From NCBI RefSeq assembly GCF_028743495.1, contig NZ_CP117968.1: a DNA stretch of 64,000 bases; one strand, given 5' to 3'. Shown piece by piece: positions 23,778 to 32,287 of the stretch (positions are counted from its first letter, which is position 1; every line of letters starts with the position of its first letter). This DNA comes from Allobacillus halotolerans. Lineage in GTDB: Bacteria > Bacillota > Bacilli > Bacillales > Alkalibacillaceae. The notes beneath the pieces are model-generated. The model had not been told where the DNA came from and did no database searches. It saw only the letters and a program-made list of their open reading frames with translations. Both the position numbers and the translations under genes were made by a program.

Positions 23778-24947
23778 CTAAATTAAAATGAGCTCATCCT
23801 GTCTTTTCGATAAATAGTCAATTCCTGTTTCAGTGACGATGACATTTTCTTCAACGATAAAGTGAATACCTTCGTCTCGTAAAAATACCGTCGGCTCAAG
23901 GGTGAATATATTCCCCTTTTCAATGGGTACATATGGCGCATCGCCATAACGTTCCCATGTCGGTCCGAGGATGCCACCACCGTCATGGACTTCTCTTCCG
24001 ACTTGGTGCCCTGTTGCATGTTCGATTTCAGGATATCCTTTTTGAACGAGGTGCTGCCGTGCAACGTGGTCGACTTCATGACCTTTCATTCCCGGTTTCA
24101 TGGTTTCACCTGCCAATGTGATCGCTTCATGAATCGCATCAAATGTTTGTTGAATTTTTTCTGGCGCTTTTGTTTCACCATCTTTCAAGAAATACACAGT
24201 GCGGGCGATGTCAGAGTTATAGCCTTCATAAAATACGCTGAAATCAAAAATGACTAAATCACCTTTTTCGACTTTTCGGTCGCTCGGTCCTCGATGAGCA
24301 ATTCGGTCTTTCATCACGACTGGCATCGACAGCTTCCGGTCGATTCCATTAACCAACGATCTCTTTTCCAGTTCTTCAACAAACAATTGCCCCATCTCTT
24401 TTTCGGACATGCCTGCCTTCAACTGTTTGAATATGTTTTCATAGATTTCTAAGGTCAGATCGATTGCCTTCTTCACGCGTTTAATCTCCGTATCGGTCTT
24501 CACGCTTCTCAACTTTGATAGAAAAGGCTCTGACGATACGTATTCTCCTTGGAAAACCGATTGTAGATTGTCTTTAATCCAACGGAAACGCCCCTCCGTT
24601 AAACCATCGGCCAAGTGTTCATTTTTCGACTTATTCAAAGCGATTTTACTTGGATTCACCTGACGGATAAATGCCTGTAACGGCTCGCTCAATCCGGACG
24701 TATATTTAATAACCTCGTTAAACAAACCTGATTCTTCCACATCTTGTGCATCAATAGAGCTGACAATCGCTACCTTTTCATCTTCTTTGGTGAAGATGAA
24801 TGCACCTGGCCCGACTGTTTTCACACCTGTCACCAATGGCAAACAAGGATCACTCGATTCACTTGTATAAATTAACCACACATCAATTTGCTCTTCCTTC
24901 AAAAACTCAATAGCTTGATCCATCTTTTCCCGTTGTGTTTCATACAT
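23778..24947 (-). CDS. M24 family metallopeptidase (Xaa-Pro peptidase-like), copy a
   Basis: A 389-residue creatinase/prolidase-type protein with N-terminal creatinase_N domain (to about 140) and C-terminal pita-bread domain. All five metal ligands are visible: D in IFDFSVFYEGYNSD (two Asp), H in ATGHQVGREVHDGGG, E in FTLEPTVFL and E in IVEENVIVTE. Intact ligands argue for an active metallopeptidase rather than metal-free creatinase. Three bp separate it from the preceding M20 gene. Confidence 0.88.
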   Translation of the reverse strand: MYETQREKMDQAIEFLKEEQIDVWLIYTSESSDPCLPLVTGVKTVGPGAFIFTKEDEKVAIVSSIDAQDVEESGLFNEVIKYTSGLSEPLQAFIRQVNPSKIALNKSKNEHLADGLTEGRFRWIKDNLQSVFQGEYVSSEPFLSKLRSVKTDTEIKRVKKAIDLTLEIYENIFKQLKAGMSEKEMGQLFVEELEKRSLVNGIDRKLSMPVVMKDRIAHRGPSDRKVEKGDLVIFDFSVFYEGYNSDIARTVYFLKDGETKAPEKIQQTFDAIHEAITLAGETMKPGMKGHEVDHVARQHLVQKGYPEIEHATGHQVGREVHDGGGILGPTWERYGDAPYVPIEKGNIFTLEPTVFLRDEGIHFIVEENVIVTETGIDYLSKRQDELILI

Positions 24948-24950
24948 TTT

Positions 24951-26231
24951 TTACACCTTCTCACTATTATTTACGTATGCATTAATAACGCTCGACATCA
25001 GTTCGACACCGAAGCGAAATGATTCCACTTCGATTCGTTCATCCACTTGATGTACACGTTTCAACACTTCTGTAAAAGTCGTCAATGTTGGTGACAATCC
25101 AAAAATATCGCTTTTCTGGTCGGCTATAAAACGTCCGTCTGTTCGACCTAATGCCGTAAAGCCGAGCCATTTGAAATCAAGGCCCATCTGTTTACTTTTT
25201 TGTTCGAACAGCTCGATTATTTCATTTTGGTGAGTACTTAAGTAACCCGGTTCAAACGTAATGATCTCTACGTTCAGGTCTTCATCCAATTCACACATCT
25301 CTATAAAATGCCAAACGTCCGCTTCAGTCATTTCAGGTAAAATTCGCAAGTCGATTGTTATTGCCCCTTTGGATGGAAGGACGTTCAATGGACCCTCGCC
25401 AACCTCAATCGACTGAATCGTAAAAGTAGGACGTTTCATGTATTCAAGTAAATTTGCAGCAAATGTACCTTGTTCACTTTCTTTTTCCATCAATGGTTTT
25501 AATTCATTCTCAAACTGTTGGACGTAAGGTTGCTGGCCATCACCTTCTGGCGTGCGGATCAACCGCTCGGCATTTTCTGCTAATTTCAAAACAAGCATAT
25601 CGTCTGGAGGCGCTGCTGCATGGCCACCATCGCCTTCAGCTTCCAACCGAATGATGGCAGATCCTTTTTCAGCGGTAGCATAAAGCATATACGGATAATT
25701 CTTTTCATGATCTTCAATCAAAAACCCGCCACCTTCACTTAAGACAGTTGTTTGAGTGAAAATCTCTGGAAAATTTCGGCTCAAAAAGGCCATTCCTTCT
25801 TGACTGCCATTTTCTTCATCAGCCGTTACAACGAAATGAATTTTCCGATTACGTTCGTTCAATTGAGCTGCTTCGATGAACGCATTGGCATGCATCGCTG
25901 TTAATTGTTTCGTATCCAAAGTGCCTCGTCCCCAAATGCACTCATCCACTTCCATCGCAGAGAATGGCGGATACGTCCATTCCTTCTCGTTCACGGAAAC
26001 AACATCCATATGCGAAAGTAAGACAAGCGGCGGCAAAGCATCTTGTTCAGGAACAGTTGCCTCCAAAGTAGAAACAAAATTCGGGCGCTTTTCCTCGCTA
26101 TAGTAAATGTGATAGGAAAGATCATATTCAGTCAAATAGTCGCCGAGGATTTCCAATCCTTTGATTTCATTACCGTTTGCATTGATGGTTTCAGCTTGTG
26201 TAAGCTTTTGAAACAACTTTTTCACATCCAT
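24951..26231 (-). CDS. M20 family metallopeptidase, copy a
   Basis: A 426-residue zinc peptidase/deacylase. Metal and catalytic landmarks in order: SHMDVV, GRGTLDTKQ, TADEENGS (catalytic Glu pair), LGRTDGRF and VHQVDER. The dimerisation domain lies between. ATG 26231 follows GGAAGGTGAG; GTG 26240 overlaps that site. It belongs with the M24 gene directly downstream, the second unit of a repeated M20-M24 arrangement. Confidence 0.87.
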   Translation of the reverse strand: MDVKKLFQKLTQAETINANGNEIKGLEILGDYLTEYDLSYHIYYSEEKRPNFVSTLEATVPEQDALPPLVLLSHMDVVSVNEKEWTYPPFSAMEVDECIWGRGTLDTKQLTAMHANAFIEAAQLNERNRKIHFVVTADEENGSQEGMAFLSRNFPEIFTQTTVLSEGGGFLIEDHEKNYPYMLYATAEKGSAIIRLEAEGDGGHAAAPPDDMLVLKLAENAERLIRTPEGDGQQPYVQQFENELKPLMEKESEQGTFAANLLEYMKRPTFTIQSIEVGEGPLNVLPSKGAITIDLRILPEMTEADVWHFIEMCELDEDLNVEIITFEPGYLSTHQNEIIELFEQKSKQMGLDFKWLGFTALGRTDGRFIADQKSDIFGLSPTLTTFTEVLKRVHQVDERIEVESFRFGVELMSSVINAYVNNSEKV

Positions 26232-26244
26232 GTTTCTCACCTTC

Positions 26245-27441
26245 CTAAGACGGAATTAACACCAACTCTTTTTGTGATTGACTAAGAATTTCAGCACCTT
26301 CCTCTGTCAACACAACATTCTCTTCCACTAAAATACACGGTAGTCCATCATCTTGTATGACAGTCGGTTCGATCGCATACACTTCGCCAACTTGCAGAAC
26401 ACCTTCTACCTCTGGACGTCTTGGTGTTTTGACCGGTCCTAAAATCGTTCCGCCATCATGTGTGTCTCTTCCGACTTGGTGGCCGACCGAGTGCTTGATT
26501 GTCGGATAACCCGCTTCTTCAATAACCTTTCGACCTATCGAGTCAACCTCATGCCCTTTCATGCCAGGCTTCATTTGCTCAATTGTTGTATGAATAGCTT
26601 TGACGGCCGTCTGAAATGCACGCTCGACATCTTTAGGCGCTTCTTCCTCATCAGGCTTTAGGAAATAAATCGTCCGTGCAATATCTGAAACATAATTTTT
26701 ATACTTCAAACTGAAATCAAATATCACGATATCGCCTGGCTTTACGACATAATCAGATGGCTTCCGGTGTGACAAACCGTGACTGACTGCACAAACCATC
26801 GGCGGATCGAATGCATTTCCAAGTCCATTTGAGACGCCCCTTGCTTTCATTTCTTTTACAAACAGCTGACCCATTTCAATTTCGGTCATACCTGCTTTTA
26901 CTTGTTTAAATACAGCCGCATACACTTCATCTGTTAAATGAACTGCTTGCTTAATTAGTTTCATTTCTTCAGGGGACTTCTTACTTCGTATTTGTTTTAA
27001 CATCGGTTCACTGCTGACTTCGACATCGGTGAGTGTTTCTTCTCCAATCACTTCACTGAGCCATTGATAGAGACCCGCTGTCAGGCCATCACATAAATGA
27101 TCGGACTCAGATATATTCAAAGCCATTTTCTGAATATCCAATTCATTGTATAACTCCAAAAATGCCTCATCGACAGATGCTTCATATTGCCTGACTTCAC
27201 TAAATAAACCGGTATCTTTGTAGCTTCCATAATCACTGGCAGATGTCAAAACGACATGTTCACCATTCGATCGGATAAAAACAGCCGCTAAATGGACGGA
27301 CCGAACACTGATCAACAAAGGACTCGATGGGTCTGTACCTTCCCTCGTCAAAATGAGCCATGTATCGATATTATTTTCCTGCATTAGTTGGACCGCTTGT
27401 GCTAACTTTTCTTGCGTAATCATTGAATCTCCTAATTGCAT
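26245..27441 (-). CDS. M24 family metallopeptidase (Xaa-Pro peptidase-like), copy b
   Basis: A 398-residue paralogue of the M24 gene at 23778, with the same architecture and all metal ligands: IFDFSLKYKNYVSD, SVGHQVGRDTHDGG, AIEPTVI and VEENVVLTEEG. ATG 27441 follows GAGGAG seven bases upstream, just after the stop of the M20 copy b gene. Confidence 0.87.
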   Translation of the reverse strand: MQLGDSMITQEKLAQAVQLMQENNIDTWLILTREGTDPSSPLLISVRSVHLAAVFIRSNGEHVVLTSASDYGSYKDTGLFSEVRQYEASVDEAFLELYNELDIQKMALNISESDHLCDGLTAGLYQWLSEVIGEETLTDVEVSSEPMLKQIRSKKSPEEMKLIKQAVHLTDEVYAAVFKQVKAGMTEIEMGQLFVKEMKARGVSNGLGNAFDPPMVCAVSHGLSHRKPSDYVVKPGDIVIFDFSLKYKNYVSDIARTIYFLKPDEEEAPKDVERAFQTAVKAIHTTIEQMKPGMKGHEVDSIGRKVIEEAGYPTIKHSVGHQVGRDTHDGGTILGPVKTPRRPEVEGVLQVGEVYAIEPTVIQDDGLPCILVEENVVLTEEGAEILSQSQKELVLIPS

Positions 27442-27452
27442 GTCTTCACTCC

Positions 27453-28754
27453 TCAACTGAACTTTTGAACTAGCTTAATCATCTGAGATAACCCTATTTG
27501 AAACGACCGGATGCTAATTCGTTCATCCACTCCATGTACCATCTGAATGACTTCATTAAAAGGCATATCTCGATCCGTTGGACAGTATCCTAAGACATTG
27601 GCACCCATTGGAGCGACGTGTCGCCCGTCACTGCTTCCAATCGACAAATAAGGAATGACTTTATGTCCCGGTAAATCTTGATTTAGTACCGTCTCGATTT
27701 GTTCCATTTGTTGCGGTTTCAAATTTGATTCGTACCCCTGTGAAAAGGATAAAAGCCGATACGTTATGTCAGTTTCTTTTAATGCATCATCCAGCCACTC
27801 CGTGAGTTCTTCTTCCGTTACACTAGGCAACATTCTACAATCAATCGTAAGTTGGAATGCGAGAGATGTGTTGCCATCTTTTGTGTTTGCTTGGACCCAA
27901 TTCGTCGGTGAAAACGTCGTTTGAGTCATCGCTTTCATCAAACGGCCAAGTGAAGCTGGAAGCTCTTCTTCGATAAAGTCTTCTGCTTTGTTCACATCAA
28001 AAGTCTTGTCCGTTTCTTGTGCAATCCGTTCAAACATCTGCTTAACCATTTCCGGCATCGATTCGCGACCGGATAATTGCTTTAACCGCTTGAGTATCTT
28101 CGTCAAGTCATGTAACGCTTGATGGTCTGGCAAATATGGATTCGATCCTTTTTGTTTGTAAAAATTAAGCTCAATGCGCGCCACACCTTTTTGGCCTAGT
28201 TCAACTAAATGAAACGGAAGATTTTCTATCACTAATGGAAAACCACCGCCTTCATTGAAGACAATTTTTCCTTCAAACGAATCATTTGTTGCGGATAGAT
28301 AAGGAAGCAAACCAAACTCACTTCCCCGCTCTTCATCCGATGTCACAATCATCTTAATTGGCTTTTCAATCCCTTGACGTTTCAACGCGATTAATGTAAA
28401 TAAGTGGATCGCCGTCAACTGCTTTGTATCAATGGTTCCTCTACCCCATATGTAATTATCTTTTATCTCGCCGGAAAACGGAGGAACCGACCACGCTTCT
28501 TCTTTCGCTGGAACCACATCAATATGAGATAACAAGAAAATGACAGGTGACTCTCTGGCCGACAACATAATTTCCAAATTACCACGGTCCGTTGCCGTTG
28601 CCGTAAAACGAGTGAACAATCCCTCTTTTTCAGCCACCGATTGAATAAAAGTCAAAGCTGGCTTTTCCTTCAACGCATCATAGCTCGTATTCATTTGAAT
28701 GAGTTGCTGTAAAAATTGAATGGCTTCTTGTTTTAATGAAGAATCCAAATTCAT
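27453..28754 (-). CDS. M20 family metallopeptidase, copy b
   Basis: A 433-residue paralogue of M20 copy a. Landmarks: SHIDVVPA, GRGTIDTKQLTA, TSDEERGSE, SSDGRHVAP and MVHGVDERISI. ATG 28754 with AAAGGAG upstream is preferred over the 38-codon longer frame. First gene of the operon M20b-M24b-M20a-M24a-DAO-DUF3830. A 21-bp array and terminator separate it from the next operon. Confidence 0.87.
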   Translation of the reverse strand: MNLDSSLKQEAIQFLQQLIQMNTSYDALKEKPALTFIQSVAEKEGLFTRFTATATDRGNLEIMLSARESPVIFLLSHIDVVPAKEEAWSVPPFSGEIKDNYIWGRGTIDTKQLTAIHLFTLIALKRQGIEKPIKMIVTSDEERGSEFGLLPYLSATNDSFEGKIVFNEGGGFPLVIENLPFHLVELGQKGVARIELNFYKQKGSNPYLPDHQALHDLTKILKRLKQLSGRESMPEMVKQMFERIAQETDKTFDVNKAEDFIEEELPASLGRLMKAMTQTTFSPTNWVQANTKDGNTSLAFQLTIDCRMLPSVTEEELTEWLDDALKETDITYRLLSFSQGYESNLKPQQMEQIETVLNQDLPGHKVIPYLSIGSSDGRHVAPMGANVLGYCPTDRDMPFNEVIQMVHGVDERISIRSFQIGLSQMIKLVQKFS

Positions 28755-28903
28755 CAAACTCAACTCCTTTCTGTTGGCAAACCGATCATTCATCCCTGTT
28801 TTACCGAATCGATTGACATCAGTATAGCTGAATATTTCGAATATTGATGTAAAGCTTTTTACAAGCAAGATAAATAAATTTACCGATTGATAAATTGAAA
28901 CCC

Positions 28904-29071
28904 TTCAACGTTGATTCGTACGGATTCAGTCTTAATTTGGTTTTCTTCAGTGTTATTTTACGGAGCTTCAGGGTTCATTCGCATGGCTTCAGTGTTATTT
29001 TGCGTTCCTTCAGGGTTAATTCGTATTCCTTCAGTGTTAGTTCACAAAGCTTCAACATTCCACGCAGCTCC
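28904..29071 (+). repeat. 21-bp tandem repeat array 4 (8 units)
   Basis: Units start at 28904, 28925, 28946, 28967, 28988, 29009, 29030 and 29051, in exact 21-bp phase and in the same orientation as the other arrays. They are more diverged (core TTCAGNGTTANTT). The last is the degenerate TTCAACATTCC form. A terminator nearly identical to that beside array 2 follows. Confidence 0.88.
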
Positions 29072-29082
29072 TCATCGCACAT

Positions 29083-29110
29083 AAAAAAAGCACCGACCGA
29101 AGTCAGTGCC
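29083..29110 (-). terminator. Terminator after the third M24 gene
   Basis: Minus-strand GGCACTGAC-TTCG-GTCGGTGCT followed by TTTTTT: a nine-pair stem with a TTCG tetraloop. Its flank GAGTAAAGTAGGCACTGAC is almost the same as that at the response regulator terminator (2462-2495). Confidence 0.88.
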
Positions 29111-29145
29111 TACTTTACTCATATGATTGTTCGTCTTTAAATAAT

Positions 29146-30399
29146 CTATCGAATTAAATAAAAGTTTTCTTGCATTGGACTTAAGTAATATGCCTGTCCA
29201 TCTGCTACAGCAATCGGTTGTTCTAAATATACGTATGTCTCTTGCTCCCACTCAGGCACATAACCTTTCACATTAAATTCGAGGGCATATGCAGAATCAT
29301 TTATGATTTTGTAGTCGCCTCTTTGCGGAATGCGTTCTTGGCGATCATACAAACCAATCGTTGGGCCCGCTTCATGACAATGGTAACCGATTGGATGTGA
29401 GTAAAGCATTGGTTGAAGTTCTTGAGCTTTAGCCACTTCAATCGCACGTTCAAAAATGTCGTTTCCGGTTTCACCGACTACAAATTCATTCAATGCGATC
29501 GAAGCGAACGTCATTCCTTGTTCCAACAGATTCTTCAATCCGTCCGGCGCATCCGTTTCATTTGGATAAAGTACATAGCCGAGCTGCTGCATGTCTGTAG
29601 AAATGCCTAAATAAGTGATCCCAAAATCAATATGGACGATATCACCATTTTTAATCACGGTACCAGACAAGCGATCGACCGGTGCGCCTTTACGTTGTAC
29701 ATCAATCGTCGGATAAAACGACGTTTTCAGTCCTAGGTCCATAACTTTCTGTCGTAACCAATCGACGACATCTTCACAAGTTGTTACACCTGGAACGATG
29801 ACTTCATTGGATAACGCTGTACGACAGATTTCTGTCGTTAGATCAGTCAAGTAAGGATAGACCGTCATTTCTTCTTTGCTTCTTTTTAGGAACCAATGCA
29901 CCGAAGCTTTCTCTGAGCTGATGAACTTATCATGAAAACGAGAATCTATGTTTTCCAACAATACATCATAAAGGCTCGCCGATAACCCATCAGATACAGG
30001 GACATGTTTTGAACGGTTAATCGCAATATGTTCTGGGTCCAATTGATTCAATAAATCATTCAAACATTCCCATTCCGTTTGTTTCTGACGGTCCCAAACA
30101 CACGTATAATATTGATCGATTGTCGGAATCGGAAGTCCAATCCAGTACCGGTGTAATTGCTGTTGGTCATCCAAATGAAACAGACACATACCAATTCTCC
30201 GGGTATCATCATGCTTCGAAGGTGTAAAGGTGGCGGTCAACGGATCTTCATTATACTCCTTACTGATTGTTAGCCATGTATGAATCTCGCTTTCTTGCAT
30301 CGATTCCTTCAATACGTCATTGAGTCGTGTATGTAACCATTCATCCTGAACAGCTTCTCTTTTGCTTAACGGTAAAATCGATTGTTCTCGTTTTATCAT
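29146..30399 (-). CDS. M24 family metallopeptidase, divergent copy c
   Basis: About 417 residues with a creatinase_N-like first half and an M24 catalytic half. Ligands are VHIDFGITYLGISTD, YSHPIGYHCHEAGP, YALEFNV and EQETYVYLE. The motif HPIGYHCHEAGP instead of GHQVGREVHDGG marks it as a different subfamily from copies a and b. Start: two adjacent ATGs follow AGGAG; 30399 has the better spacing. It lies 87 bp after the M20 (PepV-like) gene. Confidence 0.82.
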   Translation of the reverse strand: MIKREQSILPLSKREAVQDEWLHTRLNDVLKESMQESEIHTWLTISKEYNEDPLTATFTPSKHDDTRRIGMCLFHLDDQQQLHRYWIGLPIPTIDQYYTCVWDRQKQTEWECLNDLLNQLDPEHIAINRSKHVPVSDGLSASLYDVLLENIDSRFHDKFISSEKASVHWFLKRSKEEMTVYPYLTDLTTEICRTALSNEVIVPGVTTCEDVVDWLRQKVMDLGLKTSFYPTIDVQRKGAPVDRLSGTVIKNGDIVHIDFGITYLGISTDMQQLGYVLYPNETDAPDGLKNLLEQGMTFASIALNEFVVGETGNDIFERAIEVAKAQELQPMLYSHPIGYHCHEAGPTIGLYDRQERIPQRGDYKIINDSAYALEFNVKGYVPEWEQETYVYLEQPIAVADGQAYYLSPMQENFYLIR

Positions 30400-30486
30400 C
30401 ATCCACACTCCTATTCAATTTAATAACGACTCTCAATGGGCGTTATTGAATTATCTATTTATCTATCATTCCATTGATGAAGCATT

Positions 30487-31815
30487 TTATTGACTGAGCG
30501 ACCGGATCGCCTCTTCATAGATGACTAACCAATCCTTCATCATATAAAGCGGTACATTTTCATTCGTTTGGTGGGCTGTCACTGGCTCATCTGGATAAAC
30601 CGCGCCGAAAGCAATGACACGATCCGGATAAATGCGTGCATAGGTACCACCCGAGATGGCTTTCGGGTTTTCATTGCGACCCGTGCATTCCTCATAAACA
30701 GTTAATAGCTTCTTGATCATCGGGTGGTCCACATCAAAATTCACAGGAGCTTTCGCTTGGTCCAACTGATACGTCAACGCATATTGCTTCATGGCCGTAG
30801 CCAGTTTTTCCGCCATGACCTCTTCCTGTAATGAAGCTGGATAACGCAAATCCAATGTCACCGTCAATCCATCTTCTTCCGTATACAGACGTGTCGCTTT
30901 CATGCTCAATTTCCCATCATCATCTTCACAATTGATACCTAACGCCTTGCCGCTCTCATCCAACAGTAAAGTTTTAATCCTCATAAGACTATATTTCGTT
31001 TCCTGCTCCGCATCTCCGCAGATCGTCAACAAGTGATCGACAATGCTAGCAATCGCCTCACTATCTTCCTCCAACACATCTACTTTCACTTGTCCGCTCC
31101 CAATTTCTTCAACCTTCTGTACCGCATGTAATCCTTCCATCATTTTCATATCATCTATGCCAAGTGTATAACTCCCTGACTGCGGCTTAACATTTTTGCT
31201 GAATCCCACCGAAACCACCTGCAAACAAGAATCCCCACGAATCGGAAGCTTCACTTCAAATGGCATAATCCCCTGTTCTTTAATCGTCACAGGAAAATAA
31301 GCATCTGGCGTAAAACCAAAAACCGGTGCAGGCATGTGTTGTTTATACGTTGCCAGACAATCCATTCCACTCTCTTCATCACCGCCGATAACTAGACGAA
31401 TGCCTTTTTGTGGGTTAAACCCTTGATCTTTTAAGCGTTTCATCGCATACAATACAGCCAATGTCGGACCCTTGTTATCCAGTGTGCCCCGGCCATACAT
31501 CCGCCCATCTTGAATCTCACCTGAGAAAGGTGGCTGAATCCAACGGTCGGCACCATCCACCGTCACCACATCAATATGCGAAAAGATGCCGATATACTCT
31601 TCAGATTGTCTTGTATCATAGTCGATCATCAACACTTTCTGATCGAGTTCATGAACGTGAAACCCAAAAGACTCCGCAAGCTTACGGACAAAAGAAAAAG
31701 CCTCCTTCACGCCTTCCCCGTAAGGTGCATCCTGCTGTGGCTTTGATTTGACACTGTCCATCTGAATCAATTGCTTCAACTGGTTCAAATAATCATCGAA
31801 CAATGAATGTTCCAA
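30487..31815 (-). CDS. M20 family dipeptidase, PepV-like (copy c)
   Basis: About 442 residues. Landmarks of the PepV/Xaa-His dipeptidase group: FSHIDVVTVD, GRGTLDNKGPTLA, GGDEESGMDC, ISGGTYARIYP and AHQTNENVP. Likely a broad-specificity cytosolic dipeptidase. The start is probably TTG 31815, which directly follows GGGGGAGG; the longer frame opens inside that site. A terminator after the preceding gene suggests its own promoter. It forms the third M20-M24 pair with the gene at 29146. Confidence 0.85.
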   Translation of the reverse strand: MEHSLFDDYLNQLKQLIQMDSVKSKPQQDAPYGEGVKEAFSFVRKLAESFGFHVHELDQKVLMIDYDTRQSEEYIGIFSHIDVVTVDGADRWIQPPFSGEIQDGRMYGRGTLDNKGPTLAVLYAMKRLKDQGFNPQKGIRLVIGGDEESGMDCLATYKQHMPAPVFGFTPDAYFPVTIKEQGIMPFEVKLPIRGDSCLQVVSVGFSKNVKPQSGSYTLGIDDMKMMEGLHAVQKVEEIGSGQVKVDVLEEDSEAIASIVDHLLTICGDAEQETKYSLMRIKTLLLDESGKALGINCEDDDGKLSMKATRLYTEEDGLTVTLDLRYPASLQEEVMAEKLATAMKQYALTYQLDQAKAPVNFDVDHPMIKKLLTVYEECTGRNENPKAISGGTYARIYPDRVIAFGAVYPDEPVTAHQTNENVPLYMMKDWLVIYEEAIRSLSQ

Positions 31816-31925
31816 GCAACCTCCCCCTTTCAACTCGTCTCAGTATCTCAAACAATGCCAATCTGACATATAAAATTTTTGACAAAATACATTTCGATTC
31901 AAACTATTCAGACATAGCACAGTGT

Positions 31926-31957
31926 AAAAAAAGGACTTACTTGGAAATAAAGTCCTT
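31926..31957 (-). terminator. Terminator closing the XRE-dapA-amine dehydrogenase operon
   Basis: Minus-strand AAGGACTT-tatttccaagt-AAGTCCTT followed by TTTTT; the left arm lies in the last codons of the [2Fe-2S] protein gene. Confidence 0.8.
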
Positions 31958-32284
31958 GATCAATACTGGTTTGACCGGCTGTCTCGTATTGAATGGTTCC
32001 GTTGAAAGCAGTTGGCCGGTTTGTTTTTCAAACCACGTTCGTAAAGAATGTTCACAATATCTTCCTTGGCAAAGGCCCATTCCACAGCGTGTATACAACT
32101 TCAACGAATTGAGTGACGATAACGAAGGCAACTCAGCGAATGCTTGATTCAACGTATCGGTCTTGACCCGTTCACATTTACACAAATACGTGTCCTCTTG
32201 GTTCAATAACTGAAACATGACTTCTTGGCTTAACGTTGTCTGTTCATTTAACATGCTTGAAAACGTTTCTGCTTTTCGTTTCAT
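31937..32284 (-). CDS. BFD-like [2Fe-2S] protein, small subunit of amine dehydrogenase
   Basis: A 115-residue protein with the BFD-like [2Fe-2S] cysteine pattern CKCERV ... CGMGLCQGRYC (about 34-82). Such domains occur as the C-terminal part or a separate subunit of opine oxidases, hydrogen cyanide synthase and L-proline / D-hydroxyproline dehydrogenases. It starts three bp after the FAD subunit. The weak ribosome site suggests translational coupling. Confidence 0.82.
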   Translation of the reverse strand: MKRKAETFSSMLNEQTTLSQEVMFQLLNQEDTYLCKCERVKTDTLNQAFAELPSLSSLNSLKLYTRCGMGLCQGRYCEHSLRTWFEKQTGQLLSTEPFNTRQPVKPVLIKDFISK

Positions 32285-32287
32285 CCG

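Noticed and set aside
23778..24947. Creatinase next to sarcosine oxidase (creatine degradation)
   Set aside because: Creatinase lacks the M24 metal ligands; here the Asp, Asp, His, Glu, Glu set is complete.
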